Source of the DNA: Iodidimonas nitroreducens | GTDB lineage: Bacteria; Pseudomonadota; Alphaproteobacteria; Sphingomonadales; Rhodothalassiaceae | Assembly: GCA_000710935.1 (NCBI GenBank) | Contig: BAYV01000003.1 | Coordinates: forward strand, 1 to 64,000 | DNA length: 64,000 nt | Reading direction: 5' to 3' | Shown here: positions 25,728 through 35,224 of the stretch, in pieces | How the letters are laid out: the number at the start of each line of letters is the position of its first letter | How positions within the stretch are numbered: the stretch's first letter is position 1 | Notes under the pieces: generated by a model | The model's database searches: none | Told to the model about the DNA's origin: nothing | Seen by the model: the letters and a program-made list of their open reading frames with translations, nothing else | Program-made: the position numbers and the translations under genes

Positions 25728-26897
25728 ATGTTTTTCGACTTTCCAACCCTGCGTTTTGATCATGGTGAAGAGCTTGATATGCTGCGCGAAACGGCGCGGC
25801 GCTTTGCCGAGGATAAAATCGCCCCACGTGCCGCCGAAATCGATGCCACAAACACCTTCCCCCGGGATCTGTGGCCCGCGATGGGTGAGATCGGCCTTTT
25901 GGGGATCACCGCCCCCGAAGCCTATGGCGGCGCGGATATGGGTTATCTTGCCCATTGTATCGTGATGGAAGAAATCAGCCGGGCATCGGCATCAGTCGGG
26001 CTGAGCTATGGTGCCCACAGCAATTTGTGCATCAATCAGATCGTCATCAATGGCAACGAAGCGCAAAAGGCCGCCTATCTGCCCAAGCTGATTTCCGGCG
26101 AGTTTGTGGGTGCGCTGGCCATGTCGGAACCCGGGGCGGGATCGGATGTGGTTTCGATGAAAACCCGGGCCGTGAAGCACAATGACGGCTATGTCATCAC
26201 CGGCAATAAAATGTGGATCACCAATGGCCCGGATGCCGATGTGCTTTTGGTATATGCCAAAACCGAGCCCGAGGCGGGATCAAAAGGCATTTCGGCTTTT
26301 CTGGTGGAAAAAGACACCCCCGGTTTCACCACGGCGCAAAAGCTCGATAAATTGGGGATGCGCGGCTCCAATACCTGCGAACTGGTTTTCGACGGGGCGA
26401 AAATCGGCCTTGATCAACTGGTTGGCGAAGAAAACAAAGGCGTGCGGGTTTTGATGTCGGGCCTTGATTATGAACGGGTGGTGCTGGCCGCAGGGCCTTT
26501 GGGGATCATGCGTGCCTGTTTGGATGTGGTTTTGCCCTATCTGCATGAACGCCAGCAATTTGGCCGACCCATCGGCGAATTTCAACTGATGCAGGGGAAA
26601 ATCGCCGATATGTACACAAGCTATGGGGCCTGCCGATCCTATGTTTATGCGGTGGCGCAATCCTGTGATCGCGGCGAAACCACCCGCAAGGATGCCGCCG
26701 GTTGCATTTTATACGCAGCGGAAAAAGCCACGCAAATGGCCCTTGAGGCCATTCAGGCGCTGGGCGGCAATGGCTATATCAATGAATATCCTGCCGGCAG
26801 GCTGCTGCGCGATGCGAAGCTTTATGAGATCGGCGCGGGCACATCCGAAATCCGCCGGATGCTGATCGGCCGCGAGCTTTTTGGCGAAACCGCCTAA
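25728..26897 (+). CDS. Isovaleryl-CoA dehydrogenase-type acyl-CoA dehydrogenase
   Basis: The 389-residue flavoenzyme has acyl-CoA dehydrogenase signatures: [39 protein letters not shown] and the C-terminal [39 protein letters not shown]. The segment [22 protein letters not shown], with Glu in YER, matches the catalytic-base position particular to isovaleryl-CoA dehydrogenase, unlike the C-terminal Glu of most relatives. It oxidises isovaleryl-CoA to 3-methylcrotonyl-CoA in leucine breakdown, using FAD and electron-transferring flavoprotein. The other leucine-pathway genes are not in this window. It may be transcribed with the peptidase genes upstream, after a gap of 105 bases. Confidence 0.9.
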   Translation: MFFDFPTLRFDHGEELDMLRETARRFAEDKIAPRAAEIDATNTFPRDLWPAMGEIGLLGITAPEAYGGADMGYLAHCIVMEEISRASASVGLSYGAHSNLCINQIVINGNEAQKAAYLPKLISGEFVGALAMSEPGAGSDVVSMKTRAVKHNDGYVITGNKMWITNGPDADVLLVYAKTEPEAGSKGISAFLVEKDTPGFTTAQKLDKLGMRGSNTCELVFDGAKIGLDQLVGEENKGVRVLMSGLDYERVVLAAGPLGIMRACLDVVLPYLHERQQFGRPIGEFQLMQGKIADMYTSYGACRSYVYAVAQSCDRGETTRKDAAGCILYAAEKATQMALEAIQALGGNGYINEYPAGRLLRDAKLYEIGAGTSEIRRMLIGRELFGETA

Positions 26898-26949
26898 TCC
26901 TTTAAGGGTTGGGGCTTTTCCGGGTCGAGCCTTTCCGGACCGCAGGATT

Positions 26950-27297
26950 TCAGCGCCTTTGGGTTTTGCGGCTGCTTTGGTCGGGGCCATAGCTGGTGCT
27001 GAGATAATCAAGGATTTCCCCCCTCATTTCATCATCGAGGGGGGGCATGGCCTGTTCCTTTGTCATCCAGTTTAACAGATAATCCCAGCGATCACGGCTC
27101 AGCCTTTGCTGGGTCACCAGCTTCATCGAATGACAGGCCGAACACATGTAAAATGTGGTTTCGCGCCCCTCGCCCGCCTGCATCATGGCCATTTCAGGTG
27201 GCATATCCGGATCGAAATCTTCACCCGCCTGTTGGGCATGAACATCAGACCCCACCAGCAAAGCGAGCAGACCAAACCAGCCGAATTTCATCATCAT
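26950..27297 (-). CDS. Cytochrome c subunit of sulfite dehydrogenase (SorB-like)
   Basis: The 115-residue product has a signal peptide (residues 1-21) and a single haem-binding motif CSACH, with a later Met-rich region (EQAMPPLDDEMRGEILDYLSTSYGP) giving the usual sixth-ligand context. It is a small periplasmic cytochrome c. Its ATG overlaps the stop of the molybdopterin subunit by four bases (ATGA at 27294-27297), so the two are translationally coupled, as in sorAB operons. It should accept electrons from sulfite oxidation and pass them to the respiratory chain. Confidence 0.85.
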   Translation of the reverse strand: MMMKFGWFGLLALLVGSDVHAQQAGEDFDPDMPPEMAMMQAGEGRETTFYMCSACHSMKLVTQQRLSRDRWDYLLNWMTKEQAMPPLDDEMRGEILDYLSTSYGPDQSSRKTQRR

Positions 27298-28586
27298 GCC
27301 ACCGTTACCGCGATGCGATGATAGAAATTATTGAGATAACCCTTGGGATTCCAGCCAATGCTAAAGGGCTGAGAGATGCCGCGATCATCTGTCGCCTTCG
27401 CCCAGATTTCATAATAGCCCGGTTCCGGGAAGCTGATATGCCCGCGCCATTGCTGCCAGGCAAAGGGATTGGCCGGTTCATCCAATTCGGCCTCTTGCCA
27501 TGTGGCGCCAAAATCATGGCTTATGTGCATCTGCGCCACTTTCCCCTCGCCCACCCAGGCATGGCCGCGCACATCCAGCGCCGGCCTGGAAAGGGCCATG
27601 CCATCCACCGGATGGGTGATCAGGGATTTCACCGGCATCGCTTCGATGATCTCGAAATCGCTTTCCGGCACTTCGGTTCCCGGGGCCACGGGAAAGCGCG
27701 GCATGCGATAGCTGGTACCGGTCATCTTGGCGCCATCATGCACCTGATCGCGCAACCAGATACGGGTGAGCCATTTTTGCGAGCAGCTTCCCGGCCAGCC
27801 CGGCACCACAAGCCGCAAAGGCGCCCCATTCATGGGATGGATATCGCCGCCATTCATGCCAAAGGCGATCAGATTATGCGGATCCATGGCCTTTTCGATA
27901 GGCACCCCACGCGACAAGGGCATTTTGGATGGATCGCCCGATAAATGGCTATCCGCCCCTTCATGGGCGGTGTAGATCACATCATCCTTCACCCCTGCGG
28001 CTTTGAGCACATCGGCCAGCCGCACGCCGGTCCATTCCGCACAGGCCACGGCCCCCACTGTCCATTGATTGCCGCTGGCACCGGGTTCAAAAAAAGCCCG
28101 GCCATTGCCGCCACATTCAATCACCAATCGTTCGGTGACCGTTTCAAAATCGCGCTTTAAATCATCAATGGATAAGGTCATCGGCCGATCCACAAGGCCA
28201 TCGATGCGCAAACGCCAATCCCTGGCCGACATATCTTCGGGCGGAAGGCCATTATTACGAATGAAATGCCGCGCGATGGGGGTGATGGGATCATCAAGGA
28301 GATGCGCCGGGGTTTCGGCATTGAAAGGCCGGTCATTCAAAATGATCAGCCCATCCTTCCCCGCAACAACACTGCCCTGCGCCAAGGCATGGGGAATAAG
28401 CCCGGCGGGAAAATTGCGATGAAAGGGCACCGCAGCGCCCAAGGCCGCTCCAAAAGCCGCAAGCCCCGCACCGCGCAAAAAACCGCGACGATCCGCATGG
28501 GCCTTGCGCCCAAATAAATGGGCTTCGGCTTCCAGCGGATTATCCGCATAAAAGTCTGTGAGAGGAGTGGGTTTGGGGTCCGACAT
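27294..28586 (-). CDS. Sulfite dehydrogenase molybdopterin subunit (SorA/SoxC-like)
   Basis: The 430-residue protein has a twin-arginine signal (ADRRGFLRGAGLAAFGAAL, R33-R34), so it folds with its cofactor before export. The sulfite-oxidase molybdopterin domain is visible, including the Mo-ligand Cys C158 in RLVIECGGNGRAFF, VAEWTGV-like CAEWTGVRLADVL, and PGWPGSCSQKWLTRI. A C-terminal Mo-co dimerisation domain follows (about 300-425). It oxidises sulfite to sulfate in the periplasm, with electrons going to the co-encoded cytochrome c. AAGAGGCAGGC precedes the ATG. SoxC-type thiosulfate oxidation is less likely because no other sox genes are present here. Confidence 0.88.
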   Translation of the reverse strand: MSDPKPTPLTDFYADNPLEAEAHLFGRKAHADRRGFLRGAGLAAFGAALGAAVPFHRNFPAGLIPHALAQGSVVAGKDGLIILNDRPFNAETPAHLLDDPITPIARHFIRNNGLPPEDMSARDWRLRIDGLVDRPMTLSIDDLKRDFETVTERLVIECGGNGRAFFEPGASGNQWTVGAVACAEWTGVRLADVLKAAGVKDDVIYTAHEGADSHLSGDPSKMPLSRGVPIEKAMDPHNLIAFGMNGGDIHPMNGAPLRLVVPGWPGSCSQKWLTRIWLRDQVHDGAKMTGTSYRMPRFPVAPGTEVPESDFEIIEAMPVKSLITHPVDGMALSRPALDVRGHAWVGEGKVAQMHISHDFGATWQEAELDEPANPFAWQQWRGHISFPEPGYYEIWAKATDDRGISQPFSIGWNPKGYLNNFYHRIAVTVA

Positions 28587-28761
28587 GCCTGCCTCTTGGT
28601 GATTAAATCCGATAAAATAGATGACCTGCTCATTATGCTTAGTTTTTCTATTGCGGTAAAGTCACCTTGCCTTCACCAGCGTGCGAGGCTTGGCTTGCGG
28701 CCATGCAGCCCCCCTGTTTTTTAATCAAAACAAAACGGCCGTTTTTTGCCCTCATCCGTTT

Positions 28762-28797
28762 TTGCAATTTTCTTGTCATTATTGCATTTTTGTGCAA
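28762..28797 (+). promoter_or_regulatory. Candidate operator cluster (TTGCAA boxes) upstream of amylase
   Basis: TTGCAA is centred at 28764/28765, TTGCAT at 28784/28785 and GTGCAA at 28794/28795, giving centre spacings of 20 and 10 bases. The last two form the inverted repeat TTGCA-N6-TGCAA. The cluster ends 62 bases before the amylase start. Similar boxes precede the first lacI gene, so it is a plausible LacI-family operator. Confidence 0.45.
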
Positions 28798-28859
28798 AAT
28801 CTTTAGCATAAAATACCATAAACGAATCTGATACAGGCAGGGTGACGGGGATTTTGATC

Positions 28860-30821
28860 ATGATAAATGGCAGAAATAAATGGATGATGGCCTCTGCCTT
28901 CGCATGGCGCCCACCCGTCATGATGGTGGTGATTTTTGCATTTTTCATCGCCTTGGGCACCTTTTTTCAGGGGGCCGAGGCCCATGGGCAAAGCCTGATC
29001 AGCAATTCCAAAGAGATAGACCCCAAAATCACAAACAAAAATGCGCCGCATCTGTTGCCGGTCAAAAATCGGCCGATCAAGGATGATGTCATCTATTTCA
29101 TGCTGCCTGATCGCTTTTATAATGGTGATCCGGCCAATGATCGCGGAGGAATGGCTGGCAGCAGACTCGATCATGGCTTTGATCCCACCCATAAAGCCTT
29201 TTATCATGGTGGTGACCTGAGGGGCGTAATCGAAAAGCTCGATTATCTGGAGGATTTGGGGGTCTCTGCCATCTGGATGGCCCCGATTTTCAAAAACAAG
29301 CCGGTCCAAGGCCCCAAGGGACAGGAATCAGCGGCCTATCATGGCTATTGGATCACCGATTTCACCCGCATCGACCCCCATTTCGGCAGCAATCAGGATT
29401 TAAAAGATCTGATCCGCCTTGCCCATGCCCGGGGCATCAAGGTCATTTTCGATATCATCACCAATCACACAGCCGATGTGATCCAATATCAGGAATGCCA
29501 GGGTGAAAATATTTGCCCCTATCGCTCTTTGGCCGATTATCCCTATACCACCCGGGGGGATCGGGATGGCCCGGCCATCAATCCGGGCTTCATGGGGGAT
29601 GATCCCCGCCATCAGACACCCGGGAATTTCGCCCGTCTCACCCGCCCCGATTGGGCCTATCGCCCCTTTGTGCCTGAGGCGGAAGCGGATATAAAGGTGC
29701 CGCAATGGCTCAATGATCCCATCTATTATCACAATCGCGGCGAAACCACTTTCAGGGGCGAAAATTCCCTTTATGGCGATTTTGCCGGGCTTGATGATTT
29801 GTTCACCGAACATCCCAGGGCTTTAGACGGGATGATCGAAATTTATAAATTCTGGATCAAAGAATTTGGTATCGATGGCTTTCGGATCGATACGGTGCGC
29901 CATGTGAATATGGCGTTCTGGCAGCGTTTTGTGCCCGAAATCCGTGCCTATGCCGCAACCCTTGGCAATCCCCATTTCTATGTTTTCGGCGAGGTTTATG
30001 ATCCCGATCCCAAAGCCCTGAGCCAATTTGTGCGGGATGGAAAATTCCCCGCTGTGCTGGATTTCGGTTTTCAATCCATTGCCCAAAAGGTGCTGATTGA
30101 TGGGGCCCCCACGCAGATGCTGGCGGATTTTTTTGCCGCCGACAGGCTTTATCAAAGTGATTGGAGCGATGCCGGCCTTTTGCCCACCTTTCTGGGCAAT
30201 CATGATATGGGCCGCTTTGGGCATTTTCTCCTCAAAAAATTTGGCGCCGATGCCGATGACGAGATGCTGCTCAAGCGGCTGCGCATGGCTCATGCCCTGA
30301 TGCTTTTCGCGCGCGGGGCGCCGGTGATCTATTCTGGCGATGAACAGGGTTTCACCGGCGATGGCCATGATCAGGATGCCCGCGAAGATATGTTTAAAAG
30401 CAAAGTTGCGGTTTATAATGACAATCGCCTGATCGGCAGTGACGCCAGCACGGCTGAGGATAATTTTGACCCCAGCCATCCCCTTTATCGCAGCCTTGGC
30501 GAATTCGCGGCCCTCTACCGCGCCCATCCTGCTTTGCGCCGGGGGGAGCAGATCAGCCATTTTGCTGCAGAAACTGCTGGGATTTACGCGTTTTCCCGGA
30601 TCGATGTGCAAAGCGGCGCGGCCCTTCTTGTCGCCATCAACAGCGCCGATACTCCACAAAACGCACGATTGAGCACCCTGAAAGCATCAGGAATTACTGC
30701 GGATGAGCCCGGCCTTTTGCTTGGGGATGGGCAAGCGGTGCGCGATGCTGCCAGCGGTGATCTGCAGCTTCACCTTCCCCCTTTATCTTTTGCTGTATGG
30801 GGCCTTTATGACAAAGAATGA
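28860..30821 (+). CDS. Secreted GH13 alpha-amylase
   Basis: The 653-residue enzyme has a hydrophobic N-terminal segment (VMMVVIFAFFIALGTFF) ending near AEAHGQ that serves as signal peptide or anchor. The GH13 catalytic regions are present: region I DIITNH, region II GFRIDTVRHV with the nucleophile Asp, region III YVFGEVYDPD with the acid Glu, and region IV FLGNHDMGRF. It opens with DDVIYFMLPDRFYNGDPAND, typical of secreted alpha-amylase or neopullulanase-like enzymes. It would cut starch or glycogen to maltodextrins outside the inner membrane. ATG 28860 is preferred over a GTG at 28842. The following alpha-glucosidase gene overlaps its end by 14 bases. Confidence 0.9.
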   Translation: MINGRNKWMMASAFAWRPPVMMVVIFAFFIALGTFFQGAEAHGQSLISNSKEIDPKITNKNAPHLLPVKNRPIKDDVIYFMLPDRFYNGDPANDRGGMAGSRLDHGFDPTHKAFYHGGDLRGVIEKLDYLEDLGVSAIWMAPIFKNKPVQGPKGQESAAYHGYWITDFTRIDPHFGSNQDLKDLIRLAHARGIKVIFDIITNHTADVIQYQECQGENICPYRSLADYPYTTRGDRDGPAINPGFMGDDPRHQTPGNFARLTRPDWAYRPFVPEAEADIKVPQWLNDPIYYHNRGETTFRGENSLYGDFAGLDDLFTEHPRALDGMIEIYKFWIKEFGIDGFRIDTVRHVNMAFWQRFVPEIRAYAATLGNPHFYVFGEVYDPDPKALSQFVRDGKFPAVLDFGFQSIAQKVLIDGAPTQMLADFFAADRLYQSDWSDAGLLPTFLGNHDMGRFGHFLLKKFGADADDEMLLKRLRMAHALMLFARGAPVIYSGDEQGFTGDGHDQDAREDMFKSKVAVYNDNRLIGSDASTAEDNFDPSHPLYRSLGEFAALYRAHPALRRGEQISHFAAETAGIYAFSRIDVQSGAALLVAINSADTPQNARLSTLKASGITADEPGLLLGDGQAVRDAASGDLQLHLPPLSFAVWGLYDKE

Positions 30822-32490
30822 CATCATCAGATCACGCCATGAGCCTGCCCCGAACAGGCCGGATGAACGGAAGCATCCTGAAGAACCCTGGTGGCGTGGC
30901 GCGGTGATCTATCAGATCTATCCCCGCAGCTTTGCCGATGCCGATGGTGATGGCATCGGGGATCTGAAAGGCATATTGGATCATCTTGATTATATTGCCG
31001 CTTTGGGGGTGGATGCGATCTGGATTTCGCCCTTTTTCACCTCGCCAATGGTGGATTATGGCTATGATGTTGCCGATTTCTGCAATGTCGATCCCATTTT
31101 CGGTACCCTCGATGATTTCGATGCCGTGCTCCAGAAAGCCCATGCCCTGGGGCTGAAGCTGATCATCGATCAGGTCTATTCCCATAGTTCGGATCAGCAT
31201 CCATGGTTTTTGGAAAGCCGCCGGGATCGCAGCAATCCCAAGGCCGATTGGTATGTGTGGGCCGATCCGAAAAAAGATGGCGGCCCGCCCAATAATTGGC
31301 AATCCCTGTTTAAAGGCGCGGCCTGGACATGGGATGGCCGCCGGAAACAATATTATCTGCATAATTTCTTAAGCGAACAGCCCGATCTCAATCTGCGCAA
31401 TCAAGCTGTGCAGGATGCGATTTTGGACATTGCGCGCTTCTGGCTCGATCGCGGCGTTGATGGCTTTCGGCTGGATGCCGCCAATTTCTATATGCATGAT
31501 GCCCAATTGCGCGATAATCCACCCAGCGGTCGCAGCGGCTTGCGGCCCTATGATTTTCAAGAGCATCTTTATAATCGCTCGCGGCCCGAAAATTTTGCTT
31601 TCATCGCGCGTTTGCGGGCGCTTATCGACAGTTATGAGGATCGCTTTACCGTTGCCGAAATCGGCGATCACAGCTCCCTTGAGGAATTGATTTCTTATGT
31701 TGAGGGTGCAGATCGTTTACACACGGCCTATAGCTTTGTTTTCATTGAAAATGATCGGCTAAGCGCACAGCTTGTAAATGAAGCGGTTTCGGCCTGGGAT
31801 CAGGCAGATAACAGCGCCTGGCCAAGCTGGGCATTCAGCAATCATGATGCCCCAAGGGTGGCATCCCGCTGGGGCCGGGATCGCGGGGGCGAACATGATC
31901 CGCGTTTTGCCAAGACCCTGAACACGCTATTATGCAGCCTGCGCGGCACGGTGTTCATCTATCAGGGTCAGGAATTGGGGCTAAGCCAGGCCGATATTCC
32001 CTATGCCCGGCTCGCCGATCCCGAAGCCATTGCCAATTGGCCCGATACGCTGGGCCGCGATGGGGCCCGCACCCCCATGCCATGGCAGGCCCAGAGCTCT
32101 CATGCCGGGTTTTCAACCACCGAGCCCTGGCTGCCCATCGATCCTGATCATCTGGCTTTGGCTGCCGATGGCCAGCAGGCCGACCCCGGATCATGCTATC
32201 GGCAGATGCAGGATTTTCTGGCCTTGCGCAAAAACCACCCGGCCCTGCGCCATGGCTCCCTCCATTTTTTTGAAAGCCCCGAACCCATCGTGGCTTTTGA
32301 ACGCCGCCATGGGGATGATCGCCTGCTGTGCGCTTTCAATCTGGGCCCCGATCCTTTGGATTGGCATCCCCAAAGCACCGGCCAATGGTCAAAGCTTGCT
32401 ATCACGGGGCTGGATGGATCGATCAAGGCTGGCGGCCTGCATCTGCCCCCCTTTGGCGGCTGCATCCTGAGCCACGGAGAGGGCAGATAA
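30808..32490 (+). CDS. GH13 alpha-glucosidase
   Basis: The 560-residue protein has the oligo-1,6-glucosidase/alpha-glucosidase N-terminus WWRGAVIYQIYPRSFADADGDGIGDLKGI. Catalytic regions are GVDGFRLDAANFYMHD (nucleophile), FTVAEIGDHSS (acid) and AFSNHDAPRVASRWG. No signal peptide is visible from this start, so it probably acts in the cytoplasm, though export by another route is possible. It releases glucose from imported maltose or maltodextrins. ATG 30808 lies inside the 3' end of the amylase gene (overlap 14 bases), indicating translational coupling; the longer open frame from 30703 is unlikely. It is convergent with the first lacI gene. Confidence 0.92.
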   Translation: MTKNDIIRSRHEPAPNRPDERKHPEEPWWRGAVIYQIYPRSFADADGDGIGDLKGILDHLDYIAALGVDAIWISPFFTSPMVDYGYDVADFCNVDPIFGTLDDFDAVLQKAHALGLKLIIDQVYSHSSDQHPWFLESRRDRSNPKADWYVWADPKKDGGPPNNWQSLFKGAAWTWDGRRKQYYLHNFLSEQPDLNLRNQAVQDAILDIARFWLDRGVDGFRLDAANFYMHDAQLRDNPPSGRSGLRPYDFQEHLYNRSRPENFAFIARLRALIDSYEDRFTVAEIGDHSSLEELISYVEGADRLHTAYSFVFIENDRLSAQLVNEAVSAWDQADNSAWPSWAFSNHDAPRVASRWGRDRGGEHDPRFAKTLNTLLCSLRGTVFIYQGQELGLSQADIPYARLADPEAIANWPDTLGRDGARTPMPWQAQSSHAGFSTTEPWLPIDPDHLALAADGQQADPGSCYRQMQDFLALRKNHPALRHGSLHFFESPEPIVAFERRHGDDRLLCAFNLGPDPLDWHPQSTGQWSKLAITGLDGSIKAGGLHLPPFGGCILSHGEGR

Positions 32491-32502
32491 AGCGCTGAAC
32501 GA

Positions 32503-33555
32503 TCAGGCGCCGCAGGATTCGCGAACAATCAATTCGGTTGGCAATTGTTCCGACCGCACCGCCTGACCATCGAGCAGGCGTAATAATTTGCTGATCAAAA
32601 GCCGCCCCGCCTTATCCACATCCTGAGAAATGGTGGTCAAGGTGGGGCTGGCATAGGCGGCCATGCGCACATCATCATAACCCACCACCGATATATCCGA
32701 TGGCACATGAAGCCCGCTTTTCAACAGGCCCCGCACCACCCCGATGGCGATCAGATCACTGGCCGCGATCACCCCATCAAAGCGGATCCCGCTTTCGATC
32801 AGCGCCTCGATGGATTCCATTGCCGATTCCAGATAAAAATGCGCCGAACGCACCAAAGCCGGATCGAAAGGAAGATCGGCATCCGCCAAGGCCTGCTTAT
32901 AGCCATCAAAACGCAGGCGCAATTCAGGGGCTTCGATATCGCCAATGAAGGCGATCCGCCGCCGCCCCAGCCGGATCAGATGGCTGGTGGCCCGGTGCCC
33001 GCCTTTGAAATTATCGCTGCCCACCGTGCAATATTTCTGATTGGGCAGGCGCGCCCCCCATACCACAAAGGGCACCCCGCGATCCGCAAGACTGTTGAGA
33101 TCATCATGCACCGTGCTTTGGCCCAGAAAAATCAGCCCATCTGATCGCCCGGTGCTGAGCAGAGACAACATGCCATCCAGATCGCTTGGCATCACATGCG
33201 AAATCAGCAGATCGCAATCGCGCTCGATCGTTTGATCTGCAAGCCCGCCTAAAAGATCGAGCAGGAAAGGATCGGAAATCCGCCGGTCGCGCCCCTGTGG
33301 GGGTGGGATCACCGCCGATATGGTGCGGGATGTGGGGGCCACCGGCCCCAGCTTATCGCGCAGGCGGCCGGAATAATGATGGGTTTGGGCAATCTGCCTG
33401 ATCCGGCTTTTGGTGCGCTCGCTCACCAGATCGGAATTGTTCAGGGCCCGCGAAACCGTGGAAATGGAAACGCCCGCCAGTTCTGCCAGATCTTCCAGCC
33501 GATAAAGCGGGCGATCACCAAAAACGCCCCGCTCATGCATTCGTTTTTTATCCAT
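32503..33555 (-). CDS. LacI-family regulator of glucan utilisation (first copy)
   Basis: The N-terminal helix-turn-helix and hinge helix are clear: RLEDLAELAGVSISTVSRAL, then NNSDLVSERTKSRI. A periplasmic-binding-protein-like ligand domain follows with SDGLIFLGQS, FVVWGARLP, SVVGYDDVRMAAYASPTLTTISQ and the C-terminal ELIVRESCGA. The protein is 350 residues from ATG 33555; the open frame extends much further 5' but that part is not LacI-like. It is a clear paralogue of the regulator at 38335-39369 (shared SDPF, DGLIFLG/DGIIFLG and VGSDNF segments). TTGCAA boxes 58-93 bases upstream suggest autoregulation. Its inducer is probably a maltooligosaccharide or glucose derivative. Confidence 0.9.
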   Translation of the reverse strand: MDKKRMHERGVFGDRPLYRLEDLAELAGVSISTVSRALNNSDLVSERTKSRIRQIAQTHHYSGRLRDKLGPVAPTSRTISAVIPPPQGRDRRISDPFLLDLLGGLADQTIERDCDLLISHVMPSDLDGMLSLLSTGRSDGLIFLGQSTVHDDLNSLADRGVPFVVWGARLPNQKYCTVGSDNFKGGHRATSHLIRLGRRRIAFIGDIEAPELRLRFDGYKQALADADLPFDPALVRSAHFYLESAMESIEALIESGIRFDGVIAASDLIAIGVVRGLLKSGLHVPSDISVVGYDDVRMAAYASPTLTTISQDVDKAGRLLISKLLRLLDGQAVRSEQLPTELIVRESCGA

Positions 33556-33612
33556 GGAATTGAGGTGCCACCCGCCCTTATGATTATCAGGGATGACCTT
33601 AGCAAGGCGCGG

Positions 33613-33648
33613 GCTTTTTGCAAATCGGCAATTCATTTTTGCAAAAGC
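33613..33648 (-). promoter_or_regulatory. Paired TTTTTGCAAA boxes upstream of first lacI gene
   Basis: GCTTTTTGCAAAT (33613-33625) and ATTTTTGCAAAAGC (33635-33648) form an imperfect inverted pair. Their TTGCAA centres are 21 bases apart, about two helical turns. They lie 58-93 bases before the lacI start and 29 or more bases after... the transporter gene end lies beyond them at 33677. The boxes resemble those before the amylase. Confidence 0.45.
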
Positions 33649-33676
33649 CCGGCCTTGCCCCCATTTCCACAGATGA

Positions 33677-34924
33677 TCAGGCGGCCTGCGCTTCGCCCGC
33701 TTTGTGGCGTCCGGTGGTCTGGCGAAACAGATAAAGGCACATGAGGATCGCCAGCATGGGCACCAACGACAGATAAAAGGCGGTTTGGCCATCAAAAGCC
33801 TCGAACACCCGCCCGGTGATAAGCGAACCCGTGGTGCCCCCAAGGGCGGAGAAAATCACGATCAGCCCGGTCATCGAGGAATGCCGCGCCGTAGGCAAGG
33901 CCGATAGAATAACCGAATTGATGGCCGGATAAATCGGTGCCATGAAAAGCCCGATCAGCGGGAACAAAAAAGCCGCCAGAGGGGCCTCGGCCCAGCCGCT
34001 CACGACCTGTCCTTCCAGCCCCCTTGTGAGGGGCAAAGTCAGCAAAACAAGACCAGCCATCGCCAGCACACACACATTGAGCACGGGATACCAGCTCACC
34101 CGGCTCAAAACCGCCCCCGCGCTCAATCGCCCAATCGCCAATGAAGCGGCAAAAATGCTGGTGGCCTGCACGCTCATATCCGAAGGCAGATTTAAAACCT
34201 TGTTATTGAAATTGGGAAGCCATGTGCCGATGCCCTGCTCGATCAGCACATAAAGAAAAGCCGAAATGACAAAAACCAGCACCATCGGCAAGGCCAGCAA
34301 TGCCATCATCTTGCGAAAATCCTGAACCATCGAGCTTTTGTCCCCATGGCTGCCACTTTCATCCATTTTGGTGCTGAGCAACAACACGATATTGAACAAG
34401 CACAAGACCGCCAGAACCCAATAAACATCGAGCCAATCAGACCCGCCTGAGGATCCATCGCCGATGAAATAGCCAAAAATCCAGTAACCCGCCAGAACGC
34501 CTACCATGAACATGCCTTCAAGCACATTCATGAAACCGGCATGATCGCGGGGGTTTTTGGTGATCAATCCGATCGAGGAATAAACCGATACCTTGACGAG
34601 AGCAAAAGCCACCCCCACCGCCATGAACATCATCTTGGTCGCAAAAAAGCTATTGGCCAGCGGCATGGCCAAACAGGCGAGCGTGACCAGCAAAAGCCCC
34701 GCAATCATCGAGCGGCGATAGCCAAAACGCGGCAGGAACGACGCCACGACAAAAGAGACAATAGCAATCGAAAGATCCTTGAAACCCTCCAATATGCCCG
34801 CAGCACTTTCCGTGACCCCGAAGCTGTTGATCGATTGCATGATCACCGTGCCCACGGAATTGAGCAGGATGGCGAACACGATATAGGTCGTGATCAGCGA
34901 CAGTCGGATCCTTATCGTTTCCAC
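33677..34924 (-). CDS. MFS transporter, probable maltose/maltodextrin importer
   Basis: The product has about twelve hydrophobic segments in two halves with a charged central loop (STKMDESGSHGDKSS), typical of the major facilitator superfamily. A GTG at 34924 is chosen because GGGAGGA lies 8 bases upstream and it places the first membrane helix (LSLITTYIVFAILLNSVG) near the N-terminus; this gives 415 residues. An ATG at 34981 would add 19 polar residues without a ribosome binding site. Its location between the lacI and GH65 genes, sharing a palindromic operator region with GH65, suggests inner-membrane uptake of maltose or related sugar. The substrate is inferred from context only. Confidence 0.82.
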   Translation of the reverse strand: METIRIRLSLITTYIVFAILLNSVGTVIMQSINSFGVTESAAGILEGFKDLSIAIVSFVVASFLPRFGYRRSMIAGLLLVTLACLAMPLANSFFATKMMFMAVGVAFALVKVSVYSSIGLITKNPRDHAGFMNVLEGMFMVGVLAGYWIFGYFIGDGSSGGSDWLDVYWVLAVLCLFNIVLLLSTKMDESGSHGDKSSMVQDFRKMMALLALPMVLVFVISAFLYVLIEQGIGTWLPNFNNKVLNLPSDMSVQATSIFAASLAIGRLSAGAVLSRVSWYPVLNVCVLAMAGLVLLTLPLTRGLEGQVVSGWAEAPLAAFLFPLIGLFMAPIYPAINSVILSALPTARHSSMTGLIVIFSALGGTTGSLITGRVFEAFDGQTAFYLSLVPMLAILMCLYLFRQTTGRHKAGEAQAA

Positions 34925-35101
34925 GCGCGATATCCTCCCATTATTGCAGGCTTTTTTTGGCCCGCTTCTCTTATCTTTCATCAAGATTGGCCCTTTATCA
35001 TGGCCTTGTCACCCGATCAGCCGGTGCCGTTCCTGATGAGCCTGTCCTGATGATCCTGATGGTTATCAATTTCATGTGTCAGCATCATATCCTATTGCAT
35101 T

Positions 35102-35117
35102 ATGAAATGCATTTCAT
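35102..35117. promoter_or_regulatory. Perfect 16-bp palindromic operator candidate, MFS/GH65
   Basis: ATGAAATGCATTTCAT is a perfect 16-base palindrome in the 300-base gap between the divergent MFS and GH65 genes, 177 bases from the GTG of the former and 107 from the ATG of the latter. The 14-base core recurs at 39736-39749 and in part at 39712-39727, upstream of the receptor and the second lacI gene. Confidence 0.65.
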
Positions 35118-35224
35118 TAAGTTTTTGTCTTATAGATAACCAAGAAAATGATGATCACGCGAGGCACTGCGCTCAGCCTCTTGCCGTGAAACAATCGGTC
35201 CGACCGGGGGAGGCGTTCAGCACG

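Noticed and set aside
27060-27944. 294-residue plus-strand frame opposite the sulfite dehydrogenase genes
   Set aside because: Antisense to a coupled gene pair with Tat signal and haem motif.
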